Positions 11,001-21,910 of a DNA stretch of 64,000 nucleotides are shown here, in pieces. The notes beneath the pieces are model-generated. The model made no database searches. It saw only the letters and a program-made list of their open reading frames with translations, and was not told where the DNA came from. Positions within the stretch are counted from its first letter, which is position 1. Every line of letters starts with the position of its first letter. Source of the stretch: Primula veris (lineage: Eukaryota > Streptophyta > Magnoliopsida > Ericales > Primulaceae); assembly GCA_963682055.1 (NCBI GenBank), contig OY821745.1, forward strand, positions 20,457,342 to 20,521,341, given 5' to 3'. Position numbers and translations under genes: made by a program.

Positions 11001-14000
11001 ATGTTATTAACACGAAACATAATGTTAATTTAAAAATAACATTCCTAATAAATGAAAAAATAAAAGATAAATTAACAAAATATACTATTTTTGAAACTAA
11101 ATTACCAAAAACATACCATCACAACTTTAACTATCAAAAACATACCTACTGCTGAAATTAGGGTATGAAATTTTAAAATTGGTATGAATTTTTAAAATTA
11201 GGGTATGAAATTTTGAAATTAAGGTATGAAGTTTTAAAATTAGGGTATGAAATTTTTAGATTTTTGATTGTGATTCAGAACATTCAGGGTATGACATTTT
11301 AAAATTAGGGTATGACATTTTATAATTAGCATATGAATATCTTGTGAGTTTTTAGTCATTTTTAGAGAAAGATGGGAGATTAGAATTTTTTAGAAAGAGT
11401 TACGATTATCGTGTGTTAAAGAGAGATGTGCGATTAGAGAGAGAGAGAGTTGCGGTTAGAGAGAGATAAGTTAGATTATGGTTTGATTAAAATTACAAAA
11501 AATAAAAAATATATATATGTATGTTTTTGGTAATTTAACTTTTAAGGGTATGTTTTTTGTAATATAATAGGGGTATGGTATACTTTTGTTAATTGTCCCA
11601 TAAATAAATTTACATGTAGTAGAAAAAATAGTATGAAACTATAAATAATGGAGTAGACAAAAAAATTAATACGTTTTTTTATCAGATTCTTTTAATATTT
11701 AGTTTTATTCAAACAAACAAGAATTATCATACTAAATGAGATATATTATCATTATAATTTTTATAATCGAAAAATAATGAACATTTATCTTTTTTGAATT
11801 AACAATATAACTTTTTTATTTAAGTATATTTTTTATTTTAATAGTTTTATATATTCAAAACTACAAATCTATATTATACTTATATAATAATAACTAATAT
11901 ATGAAACAAAAAAGATTATAACTCATATGGTAGAGTGTTTATATTATACGCTACAATACAAGGTTCGATTCTCATCACTTGCATTTGATATAAATTAATT
12001 TATATTTTAATGTTGAAATAAAAAAAATGAGGTTATATAATATAAAATATAAATTAATTAAAAAATCCGGCGGGTCGGGACACCCGACGAAATCAAAATT
12101 ATCACCTGATCCCTATCCTGAAGTTTATCGGGTCGGGACAAAATCCGACATTGTCGGGTCGGAAAAATTCGGGCCGGGTGCAGGTCGGGACACCGGTCGG
12201 ATCGGGATTTCGGGAATTTTTCCAAGCACTCGTCAAAAGTAGCATTATAATTGGAGTTCAAATCTTCTACCCCCTTCATGCCCCCTTTCTTATTTTATTC
12301 GAAAAAATTTTCTAAAAAAAAAAATTTATACAATTACTATAAGGCATGTCAATACATCCCAATAATTATTTTTAAAAGAAAATCCACACACAATTAATTT
12401 TGGAATAAATGTATAAATTAGTGTAAATTAAACATTAAATCTTAAAAAATTTATCTAAAACAATAATATGTCCAAATATTTTAAAATTTGAATACAATAT
12501 AATATAAAAGATTATAAATTTACGAAACAAATTGTAAATTTAAAATTTGAGCAAAAATAAGCAATGAGATAGAGAATAGGGATAAAAAATTTGGACTCCT
12601 ATAATTGGAATAAATTTTGAAAGAGAATTATATTGGGAATTAGTTAACTGTAAATAGCATTATTTAGGTAAAAAAAAACTCTAGATTTGTCCATGTTTAA
12701 ATAGGACATGTCGACTAGTCTTTTAGTGAAATACAGAGAACACTTTCTATATTTTACAATATGATCAAAGTGACTAATTGTCTCGTAAGCCTTTACAACT
12801 TGGTGTCTGCTTTTAATAAATGCCGTTAATGGTCATTCCTTTATTTGAACATGTCATTATTAGTATTAATACTATTTCCTCGGTGCATTTTTAAACGTCC
12901 CTTTTAAAAATTTGGACTTTTTAAGAGTTAAAATTTTGATATATAAACTATCTATATTGCTCTTATTAAAATTATAATTAAATTCATTTATAGTGATGAA
13001 ATATCTAATGAATGGTAAGTATGTCTCATTATTATGTTTATTTCCTTTTATGTTCTTTTTTTATTTTAATATTATTTAAAAGGTAAAATAGTAAATTTGG
13101 TATTTTTTAATTATCAAATTGAGAAAGTAGACAGTTATTTTAAAACGGCCTAATAAAAAGTAATAGACACTTAAAAAGAAACGGAGGTAGTATATAACAG
13201 TGGTCCAGGTATGAGGGGAGAAACACCCCTGAAATTAAAAGAAAATACTTCTTACTTTTGCATTTATCTAGACCCCTCGAGATCTTTGCTAATATCTGGT
13301 GTATTTATCGCTATATTCGAATTAAGAATTTAATTACGTATAAGTGTAGAATATTCGTCATTGCAATAAGAAAAGATCAGGTTTGTCGCTATCGCATACT
13401 CTCTATTTAAATACTTATTATGTTTGTATATACATGTGATATATAAATATTATGAAAGTGGACATTTTAAACATGTATAGGAGGAGTATGTTGCTATACT
13501 CGATGTCAATAAATTAGTAACAGAAACAAAACCGAAAGATCTCAAAAAGTTTATAGACTAACTATTAACAAAATATTTATTCTAGGGCAGCAAGTTTGCC
13601 AGTCCGTGCTATTTTAGTTTTTAAAATTTAGCAAGTACTATAATTTTTTTTAAAAAAACATTTAGCAAGTACTATAATATGTTCTAGACGAAGTTACACT
13701 AAGCTAACCATCATGTACCATATGTACTCATTTTTTAAAATGTTTTAGAGTGTTTTATTTAATTAAGTACCAGTAGTATGTATAATTTCATCATTTTACC
13801 TTATTATTTACTTCATGTAGTGAAGTTAACAAATGTAGTCCTAATATGCAGATGAAAATGACCTCACAAATGGCTACTTAGACACAAAGATCGATTGGAT
13901 CCCAGGAATGAACAATATTAGTTTGAAAGACCTTCCGAGCTTCATTAGAACCACAGGTGGCGACCCAAACGAGCTCATGGTTAACTTCCTCGTACGTGAG

Positions 14001-17000
14001 ACTGACAGAGCTGCACGAGCTACTGCTATAGTCATTAACACGTTCGATGCTTTTGAACACGACGTGCTTAAATCTCTCTCATCCATTCTTCCTCCTGTTT
14101 TCGCCATCGGCCCACTCAATTTAATGATGGACCAAATTTCAGATAATAAAGATTTGAAATCCATAGAGACTAATCTTTGGAAAGAAGATGAGGAGTGTTT
14201 TGAATGGTTAGATACAAAAGAACCCAACTCTGTTGTTTATGTCAATTTTGGTAGTATCACGGTTATGACGACGCAACAATTAGTAGAGTTTGCATGGGGA
14301 TTGGCAAATAGCGAGAAACAGTTTTTGTGGATTATACGGCCAGATTTAGTTTCTGGTGAGTCGGCAATGCTGCCACCAGAATTCGTGATGGAAACGAGAG
14401 AGAGGGGGAAGCTGTCCAGCTGGTGCTCTCAAGAACAGATCCTCAAGCATCCTTCGATAGCAGGTATTTATTTCGACTTGTATATTATAATCTTCTGATA
14501 GGATCATTATCGTACAAATTGTTGGGTAAGCTGGAAAAAAAAAAATCTACGGAAAGAAAATGGAGAAACAATAGAAAATAATTTCAACAAATATATTAAT
14601 ATATCAAATACAAACCGTAACAAAAGAGAAGGTAAATTATACCGAAATGGACTAAAATACTTAGACGAGCTTACTGTTAAACAGTAACCCTTAAACGATA
14701 TTTGCCCCGCCACTGCTTCTTCTGGATAAATGGGGCAATTCGTTCACAAGTTACAACGTTTATCACATGTGACTCGACGGAAGCGGTATCGAGTCATGGT
14801 CGAGCCATTGATAGTGTGATTCTCTCTCTCTATATGTAAGCATGTGTGTATATGTGCATGTGTATAATGCTATGTATTTTTTCTTTGTCATAAAAACATA
14901 GAAAAAAATGATGAAAGACCATCATATTTATGCAAACTTTTGTAACTCATGAAAGCCATCAATATGAGGATATGAGTATTTTGAAACTTTTACAACTTAA
15001 TTGCATTCAAAACAAACAAAACCAAAAAAAAATTCCAACAATCCCCCACACGAATGCAATCATTAAACATGCAAAGTGCAACTAAATGCAATCGAGAGAA
15101 CCACGAAAATTCACTGCATACAAATAGGTAGCGTGCGCCTTGAACCTGCCATAGCGAAATACATTTTGAATATACTTGCCTTAACTAGCGTAATACTTTG
15201 AACCCTTAGCGTTTTGTGTATACCAAAAAAAAAAAATACTCACAGAGTGACTTCTCTACACCAATTACTAGGCCATTTAGTTGTTTCAATGTTGGCGATT
15301 CTCCTACACTCATAAAGCACCCTTTAGGAGTGCTTCATCTTTCTTATAATATTCACTTGCCCACACATTTAAAGCACCGTTTGAGTGTTACCTGTCTTGC
15401 GTAGCGTAATGCTTTGAACACTCAACGTATTGTGCACACTCGCTAGGCTTTAGAGTTTTGTGGTAAAGCTTCTCTTAAAGAAAATATGTTTCTCGGGCGT
15501 AGATCAATATTCTATATGCACTTTACAAGTCATCCGACATATGCATTAGAAACTGATCCACACTACCTTTAGTGCTTATCCGATGAATAACAATCTAACG
15601 TTTTCGGTCCTATCGAATTCCTTCAATGAACAAGAATTTAGACATTTGTAAGGTAGAACCAAACTTTCACGAACTTATAGTCATGCACCATGTCTTCTAT
15701 AATTCTAACCATTTGGCCCAACTTCCTAAGAGGTAATTTGTTCAACACATAGCTTGCGAAAAGCTCACTTCCCGCACAAATTCAGAGTTTATACCTGAAC
15801 TTATCAACATGACATTCATCGTTTAACAATTACAATTTTGCTCGAAAGTATAATAAGTCGTTGTTTAACGATTGGTGTCATTCCAACAACACAATTGTGT
15901 GAACGGTGTCTCATGTTCATTGTTTCATGCATTCACACCATGTATTCATAAACATGTGAATATACCATTTCGGAACTAGTTAGACTATATCTAACACGTC
16001 CAAAAATAGTCTATCATTTAATGATTAACACTTAATCATTGGGTTAAAGTATGTAAATTAACACAATAGAACACTCATGATTAAACCATGTTTTCTGACA
16101 AGTCTTAATCATCAACAATAGGATTCTCGTATTCATTCATACTTGAATGAATATCTCAACTGATTTCTCTTTACTTCTCATCAATGAGGCATATCAGTGT
16201 TTAGTACAACAATTAATAAATTGAGCAAATACTTTTTAACCCATTCTTCTTTTGCATGCATCTCAAATGTACCAAACCGTTAGGTTATGTACTCCATTCG
16301 AAACTTTGAACTGAAAACTTAGCAATACATTGCTTCAAACACAAACTCATATTTGTGTTTCAATTTAAATAATGGATTTAGAAAAATAAAACATATATGC
16401 TTTTATATTTTCATGACCTACTATATCATGTTAAATCAGTGACTTATTTGAATAACTCAACATGTCACTATTGACCACAAAAATATCGACTAAAATGCTC
16501 ATTTTGAACAAATAGTCACTCATGTATTGTCATAAATAAGCAAACTTATCATAATTTGATTCTAGTGTTTTGCCTACCGGAAAGGCTACTGCCCTTTGAT
16601 TTCAAAAGCCACTAGTCATGATTCAGATTAGTATGCTTGCACTTGTTAGTGAAATTCCAAACGTTTAAAACGTTTACACATATTAATGCCCCCACAGTTC
16701 GTGCATTCCCTTTGTCCTCACTCAGGACATGCACATTTTAATTGAGAAAGTTAACCGGCTTCAAGGTGGCAAATGAATTGTATCATTTATTTCAGACGTT
16801 TAAGGTCTATATCACTGAAACGTTAGCTATTCTCCCACTCGTCCACAGGTGTGTTGGGACATGACTAGATTCTCGATCTACAGTATTGATGGGTTACTCT
16901 CACATTTGGGGACACTTGTGGTTCTCCCTAATAATAGTAATATAATATTACTAAATTGTCATTCTCAATAATAGCAAGCTCAACATATTCACAATATGTT

Positions 17001-20000
17001 TTACTAACAAATTAATAATATGTTTTTTCAACAAATAAATAAGAGGTTAATTTTAACAGATTATTAAATGTTCTTTCAGCAAATTAAAAGATGTTATTTC
17101 AACAAATAATTAAATAGCTGATATTTGTTTATTATTAAAATAAAACTCAACGGCCATTTATAATTTTTTTCATTATCAAATTATTTGTTCTTGGATGAAG
17201 AAAGTTGGTTATTAAATAAACTTTTATCTAAATATGTATCCGACTCGTCAATGCAATTCTTAGTTAGCTAATAAACCTCTCCGTAAATAACAACAACGAC
17301 TGTCGTTACAAACTTTACAACTCTACAAATTAAATTGTGATTATTTGTAACTTCTGATTAATTATGATTCACACGTACAAATACTCGTCATTAATCTTTT
17401 TAATAATCACTATTATAAATTTTGTAACCCTCCAAATTAAATTGTAATAAATCACAATTAATAAGGAGACCACCCAATATGTCACCACATTAGTGTCTTT
17501 AATGGTGGTTTCAAAATTATAACATCGTTTATTAATTTGTAATAAATCACAATTAATAAGGATACCGCCCATTATATCACCACATTAGTGTCTTTAATAA
17601 TGGTGGTTTCGAATTTATAACCTCCGTCATTAATATGCACTCATGCAAAATTAATAGGAGTTACACCGGCACCCACAATGTTCTGGTCAGTTCCAGCACT
17701 CACTGTGTTTTGGACATTTTTCGCAGGAAACTGTTCGTTATATCAAATAACAAACACACACAATCTAATTTCGGAAAATGAAACTAAAACTTCTCCTTCA
17801 CAAACACCAAATTTATATAACCACGCATGTTTTCAAGAAACTGATTTTGCAAGAGTATTCTAGTTCATTTCCGAAAAAGATTATCAAATTCTGAAAGATT
17901 TATTCAGCCGTAAACACAAGATAAATCTGATTTTACCAAGAACACTCTCAAAATTCAAACAAATTCTGTCGTAAGCACCAAATTCTGAAAATCAGAAAAC
18001 AATAAACATGTACTAACAAAATAATATAGTCTCTAACTATATATTGCTCATAATAAATGTCAATAACTCCATTACTACTATAAAAAAAATCCAAATAATA
18101 ATAGTAACATGAAAAATCCACCAATATAATTTAGTCTCTAACTAGATTGTCCACAATTAATTCTAGAACTCAAAAAAAATTATTTAGCTAAAACGACATG
18201 TTCACAACATATACGTAACCCATTTTAGAAACGGTTTCATAACTAACACGGTATGAAATATCATTAGTACATCTTACTAACTCATTTTCCGTAATATTTA
18301 TATACGGTCCACTTGACCTTGAAGTAAAGTCAATTAAACCAACAGTAGTTACGAACGTTTACAAACCCAGAACGTTTTCAAACCCATTAAATAGGCAAGG
18401 CAACAGTCAATACACTGGAAATTTAATCGCCACCAAATATACATGCAAAGTAATAAATTCTCTTAGTGAATAACTAAACCGTTTCTAATAACCATGTAAA
18501 AGATACTATCCAAAAAACCACACAACTCTGTCACCTTATAAATTGCTACAAACTAAACAAATATAGCGGAGTGACAAAAGTTCAATTCAAGGTAAGCATG
18601 GATATGATTTTTTCTCTCTTGAGTATAGAACAAAACAATATAGCACTTGACAATGTCCTTGTTATGTTATGTAGACAATAAAATATTATCTTCAAACAAA
18701 TGAAGCCATTAACTGTAATTAACCAAAATTCAGATAACAGCCATGGTCTTTACATCCACATGCATATTATAAACGGTCAGCATAATAAACCGTCAATAAA
18801 GACAATCAATAAATATGGTATTAAATTTCCTATAAGCAGTTACAAAACTATTGAAACTCCAAATCAATAACAAATCCGTAAGTAATTGTTTCAAAAAAAA
18901 AAAAAGCCATTGGACAAATTAAAATCATGTATGTAAGCAAATTACTCTCAAACTAGATTAAATTAGATGATATAACACATCAAGTTAACAAATTAATCTA
19001 TACTCGGTAACTAGATTAAATTACATGAAATTCGATAATACTAGTAACAAGTACAAACCAATAGTAGCTCATGCAAATAAGTTAACTGCAACAACAATAT
19101 CAAAAATTAGAAGAGTGATCTCTTACATTTACCATGCATATATAAAGGTCTATAAAACACCCGTTATGCAAATATTAATACACCAGTATATTCACATTAT
19201 ACATAATTCCACAAAAACATATTTGGTAGAGAACCACGTAAATGTAACGGTCTACAAAACCACTCCTTATTAATAAAAACCAATTTACTAACTACAGTAT
19301 TCTACCCTTACTCATCACCAGGCACCACAAATTTTAATTATTAGCTAAATATGCATATACACATACACATAAACTGGACAATACACATACCAAGTCCAAA
19401 AAATAGAACTACAGCAATTCCAAACTCTACCCGTGAAATATGCACATGCAACTTATGCATATCATGTGACACACATATTTTACAATAAAACATGCTATTA
19501 TAGTAATATTAAATTAACCATTTAATCACCAAGATTAATAAAACAAACCAAACCAAACGTACATCAAGATTAATAAAACAAACCAAACCAAACCGAAAAT
19601 ATCAATTTATTAAAATCAAAGTTTGTTAGAAAATAATTTTTCAAATAATTGTCTTAGTCACGGAAATAATTTTCTGTACATCTATACACCGAAATTACTG
19701 CATTAACGTACCAAACATAAAAAATATCGTTTAAGACTGTTAATATATCAAATACAAAGAGTAACAAAAGAGAATGTAAATTATACCGAAATGGCTAAAT
19801 TTTTTAGACGAGTTGACTGTTAAACAGTAACCCTTAAACGATATTTGTCCCGCCACCTCTGCTTCTGGCTAAATGGGGCACTTCGTTCACAAAGTACAAC
19901 GTCTATCACATATGACTCGATAGAAGCGGTATCGAGGCACGGTCGAGACGTTGGTGGTGTGATTATCTCTCTATATGTATTCATATATGTGTGCATGTGT

Positions 20001-20930
20001 ATAATACTATGTATTTTTTCTTTTTCATAAAAAACAGAAAAATGATGCCATCGTATATATGCAAACTTTTATAACTCATGAAAGCCATCAATATGGAGAA
20101 ATGAATATTTTGAAACTTTTACAACTTAATTGCATTCAAAACAAACAAAACCATTTTTTTTTCCAACAAAAATAAGACCAAATTGATTACATTTTTCGGA
20201 TTGTAATACAAATAGTGTCACCCACTGTATTATTTACTTTTTAAGTCCTCTTTGTTGTCATAGCAGAATGATGCGACTGCGACTGATCACAAGTTTTATC
20301 CACATCAATTTGAAGTTTTAACACTTACAGTGTAACTTTTTCACTCTTACCTTTTGACTTGATAGATACCTTATGACACCCTGGAAAAACAGGGTTTTTG
20401 AGTAACAAAATGATATCGTCCTTCACAAAGTAAAAAAATTACTAGGTTAAACTTGATTTTCCCGCTACGACATCTCGTGTCCCATATAACAAAGCCGGGC
20501 AGTATATAGATAGGGTCTGTGAGGTCAGAAACATTATGCTTTATTTAAAATAGAAAGTTTGCGCTTTTATCCAAATTTATCTTCTTCTTTTTCCCATATA
20601 TTAGGATTCTTGACACATTGTGGATGGAATTCGACGCTAGAGAGCATAAGTGGAGGGGTGCCGATGATATGTTGGCCCTTCTTTGCGGAGCAACAAACTA
20701 ATTGTTGGTATATTTGCAACGAATGGGAGATCGGTGTTGAAATCGACAGCGATGTGAAAAGAGAGAAAGTAGAAGGACAGGTCAGAGAGTTGATGGAGAG
20801 CGACAAGGGCAAGGACATGAAAAGGAAGGCTGTGGAGTGGAAAAAGAAAGCACAAGAGGCTGTCGAGATTGGTGGCTCATCCTACGTTGACTTGGAGAAA
20901 GTGTTTAGTAAAGTGCTTGTAACGAAGTAA
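8023..20930 (+). CDS. UGT85A: UDP-glycosyltransferase, UGT85A-like, four exons
   Basis: Exons read from splice sites and homology: 8,023-8,354, 9,374-9,546, 13,852-14,463 and 20,605-20,930. Together they make 1,443 nt, 480 residues plus TAA, the normal length for plant family-1 glycosyltransferases. All introns are GT-AG and every junction keeps frame. Visible: catalytic His22 in PAQGHVNP, probable partner Asp122 in CIVSDGC, GSITVMT, and a full 44-residue PSPG box from [15 protein letters not shown] to PFFAEQ. Trp at PSPG position 22 and Gln at 44 favour UDP-glucose as donor. Such enzymes are cytosolic and glucosylate small acceptors. UGT85 members act on cyanohydrins, terpenoids, cytokinins and others, so the acceptor cannot be told here. 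The PSPG box is split by intron 3. The gene is inflated to 12.9 kb by insertions in all three introns. Whether it is expressed is not shown. Confidence 0.88.
8355..9373 (+). other. UGT gene intron 1 (1,019 bp)
   Basis: Donor AACAG|GTATAT and acceptor AACAG|GGATGG join codon 111 as AG/G (Arg). The sister gene has the same junction with a 541-bp intron. Most of the extra length here is the 493-bp element at 8,511-9,003. Remaining parts align with the sister intron, for example the CATATTGAAGAGTGAACAAAGTGG segment, in two short phrases. Confidence 0.85.
8511..9003. mobile_element. Non-autonomous TIR element (MITE-like) in UGT intron 1
   Basis: A 493-bp insertion flanked by perfect 9-bp duplications GGTATATAC (8,502-8,510 and 9,004-9,012). 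The ends are inverted: ATTATTTTAAAAACCGC at the left and, reversed, ATTGTTTTAAATAGCG at the right. Both sub-terminal regions are crowded with CGCTATTT and GCTATAGCG motifs in both orientations, as expected for transposase-binding repeats. There is a poly-T run at 8,701-8,720 and no coding capacity. The sister UGT intron lacks it (empty site near 55,880). A 9-bp duplication suggests MULE-like, although hAT-like families share the motif style. Confidence 0.75.
11066..11600. mobile_element. TIR element nested in the hAT-like copy
   Basis: The terminal regions are inverted copies: AATTAACAAAATATACTA and AAATTACCAAAAACATACC at the left, and the reverse complements of AATTAACAAAAGTATACC and AAATTACCAAAAACATAC at the right. 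The centre is a tandem array of GGGTATGAAATTTTAAAATTA-like units (11,160-11,330). The hAT-like copy at 34.9-35.8 kb lacks this segment and runs straight through the site, giving an empty-site comparison. The flanking duplication is A/T-rich and cannot be fixed exactly. No coding capacity. Confidence 0.65.
11920..11985 (+). repeat. tRNA-like segment with A- and B-box-like motifs
   Basis: TGGTAGAGTG at 11,928-11,937 and GGTTCGATTCT at 11,962-11,972 fit the internal Pol III promoter boxes of tRNA genes with near-normal spacing. The segment cannot fold as a complete tRNA and lies inside the hAT-like element. The second copy of that element has a related but decayed version on its minus strand near 35,090-35,150. 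It is tRNA-derived or SINE-like sequence carried by the transposon, not a tRNA gene. Confidence 0.45.
12870..13192. mobile_element. Stowaway-like MITE in UGT intron 2
   Basis: About 320 bp with inverted ends: TACTATTTCCTCGGTGC at the left and, reversed, TACTACCTCCGTTTC at the right, each followed by TTTTTAA and a GTC. The CTCCCTCCGTTTC-type terminus and TA target preference are typical of Tc1/mariner-derived Stowaway MITEs. It is AT-rich inside and has no coding capacity. Confidence 0.65.
14520..15040 (-). repeat. Left LTR (3' LTR) of the LARD-like element
   Basis: It pairs with 19,624-20,168. Shared phrases include TGTTAAACAGTAACCCTTAA, ATGTGACTCGA and AACTCATGAAAGCCATCAAT. It ends CCAACA immediately before the polypurine-tract complement. 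Divergence between the two copies is visible by eye (many substitutions and small gaps), so the insertion is old compared with elements A and B. Confidence 0.75.
15041..19623 (-). other. Interior of the LARD-like element
   Basis: 4.6 kb of AT-rich DNA without coding motifs on either strand. Open frames inside (15,216-15,404, 17,369-17,572, 17,678-17,863 and 19,025-19,273) are short and match nothing I recognise. An internal tandem duplication lies at 17,437-17,625. Confidence 0.6.
17437..17625. repeat. Tandem duplication of about 97 bp
   Basis: Two adjacent units share GTAATAAATCACAATTAATA, TCACCACATTAGTGTCTTTA and TGGTGGTTTC, with differences between GGAGACCACCCAATATG and GGATACCGCCCATTATA. 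It sits in the interior of the LARD-like element. Confidence 0.75.
19624..20168 (-). repeat. Right LTR (5' LTR) of the LARD-like element
   Basis: Starts TGTTAGAAA, ends CCAACA, and is followed by AAAAT, close to the CAAAT before the left LTR. Its first about 110 bp align poorly with the left LTR; from 19,740 on the match is strong. Confidence 0.75.
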
Positions 20931-21079
20931 TTCGACAAAAACAGCGTTGAAAAAAATACAGAATACTATTCCCCACTTGCCAACTCTTCTAAGACACGAA
21001 ACAGTGCAGAAATTTATATTAACTTCTATTTACCCCTAGTGTCGATCCCGGATAAAAATAAAAGTAGTGATGCATATCA
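20931..21079 (+). other. UGT gene 3' flank
   Basis: Only 149 bp separate the UGT stop codon from the copia insertion. One AATAAA-type signal is seen at about 21,054-21,060 (GATAAAAATAAAAG), just before the insertion point. The rest of the native terminator region may lie beyond the element or be lost. Confidence 0.5.
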
Positions 21080-21483
21080 TGTTGGAAAAACATGTGAAAA
21101 CATGGGTGTTTCCGAATGGTCACTGGACCAACTTCGAGTCATTATTTCGTGTAACAGCGCTGAGTTGTTTATACCGTACTCAACGTGGTTGAGTAGCCCG
21201 TGTGACGAGCTTCGTAACGGTATATCACATGACCTATTCGGAGAATGGGTGTGAATACAAAGTGGCTTCAAAGTTGGTACCTCGGAAGCTCAAATCTGGA
21301 AAAAATCTGGAAAAAACCGAAATGGTTAATGAGAAAACCATTTTGATTAATCCCATATTGGAAGATTAAGAGTTAATCTTACAATATATATACCTTACCA
21401 ACCCATGTAGTTATTAAACTAACATGTCCACATACACCTAAGAGTATTAGTGTGTACCACACACGCGCGCTCGCTCGTGTCTC

Positions 21484-21735
21484 TTGTCTCGGGTCTCGGG
21501 TCTCGGGTCTCGGGTCTCGGGCACGGGCACGGGCACGGGCACGGGCACGGGCGTGGGCGTGGGCTTGGGCTTGGGCTTGGGCTTGGGCTTGGGCTTGGGC
21601 TTGGGCTTGGGCTTGGGCTTGGGCTTGGGCTTGGGCTTGGGCTTGGGCTTGGGCTTGGGCTTGGGCTTGGGCTTGGGCTTGGGATTTGGGATTTGGGATT
21701 TGGGGAATGTCTCGGGTCTTGGGTCTTGGGTCCAA
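21484..21735 (+). repeat. G-rich hexamer array in the LTR U3 (A, 5')
   Basis: TCTCGGG, CACGGG, GTGGGC (2) and TTGGGC (20) units run in blocks, followed by GGGATTT units and TCTTGGG units. The plus strand has dozens of GGG runs spaced by three bases, which suits G-quadruplex folding. It lies about 180 bp upstream of the TATA box. The long six-frame reading frames over it (Gly-Leu, Pro-Lys and Ala-Gln dipeptides) are artefacts of the repeat. Confidence 0.9.
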
Positions 21736-21910
21736 ACCCGAATAGGGAGTTTTGTATAAAATACAAAAGGAGTCCCTAGAGTTTCCAGCAAGAGAAAACG
21801 TCAGCAATGAATGAGAGTAAATGCTGCGGTTTCAGAATTGATTGAGCGGATTCTGAGGGTGTAACTCCCAGAATTAAAGACCAACATTTATGGTTGCGGT
21901 TTCAGTAGAG

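Larger units (their letters stand above)
10795..12226 (-). mobile_element. hAT-like non-autonomous element, copy 1
   Basis: The ends are rich in TCGGGTCGGG and CCCGACCCGA motifs. The whole stretch is homologous, in inverted orientation, to the element at 34,884-35,779; for example both carry CTCCCAAC followed by TTTTATTTTACGACAAAGTC, and AACATGTTATTAACACGAA. It has no transposase coding. Ends are inferred from the second copy and no target duplication could be confirmed. It is longer than copy 2 because another element is inserted at about 11,066-11,600. Confidence 0.65.
9547..13851 (+). other. UGT gene intron 2 (4,305 bp)
   Basis: Donor CAAAG|GTAACT and acceptor ATGCAG|ATGAAAATG join a split Asp codon (G/AT). 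The sister gene has the same donor at 56,434/56,435. The intron holds a hAT-like element with another element nested in it, and a Stowaway-like MITE. The rest is AT-rich and unassigned. Confidence 0.85.
14520..20168 (-). mobile_element. Non-coding LTR retrotransposon (LARD-like) in UGT intron 3
   Basis: Two direct repeats of about 0.5 kb flank a 4.6-kb interior. Both start TGTT and end CCAACA. Next to the left repeat the plus strand reads ATCCCCCACA, the complement of a polypurine tract GTGGGGGAT, so the element points leftwards. Flanking 5-mers are CAAAT and AAAAT, a plausible decayed target duplication. I find no gag or pol frame, so this is a large non-autonomous derivative, probably mobilised by a copia-type partner since its tract matches that of A/B. 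No primer site could be read next to the right LTR. Confidence 0.75.
14464..20604 (+). other. UGT gene intron 3 (6,141 bp)
   Basis: Donor ATAGCAG|GTATTTA and acceptor ATTAG|GATTCTTG join a split Gly codon (G/GA) inside the PSPG box. Without the LTR element at 14,520-20,168 the intron would be only about 490 bp. The residue at 20,169-20,604 is AT-rich with no recognisable feature. Confidence 0.85.

Noticed and set aside
11920..11985. A tRNA gene
   Set aside because: Only the A- and B-box-like segments fit. Acceptor and anticodon stems do not form, and the segment is part of a repeated transposon.
13866..14063. Minus-strand frames within UGT exon 3 (13,874-14,227 and 13,878-14,060)
   Set aside because: They overlap the well-supported plus-strand exon with its conserved UGT motifs, so they are shadows.
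21379..21807. Overlapping reading frames of 90-140 codons on both strands over the LTR hexamer arrays (also at 28.3-28.7, 46.0-46.4 and 52.9-53.3 kb)
   Set aside because: They encode only dipeptide or low-complexity strings set by the 6-bp repeat (Gly-Leu, Pro-Lys, Ala-Gln, Ala-Trp). A repeat of length divisible by three stays open in all frames, so openness is not evidence of a gene.
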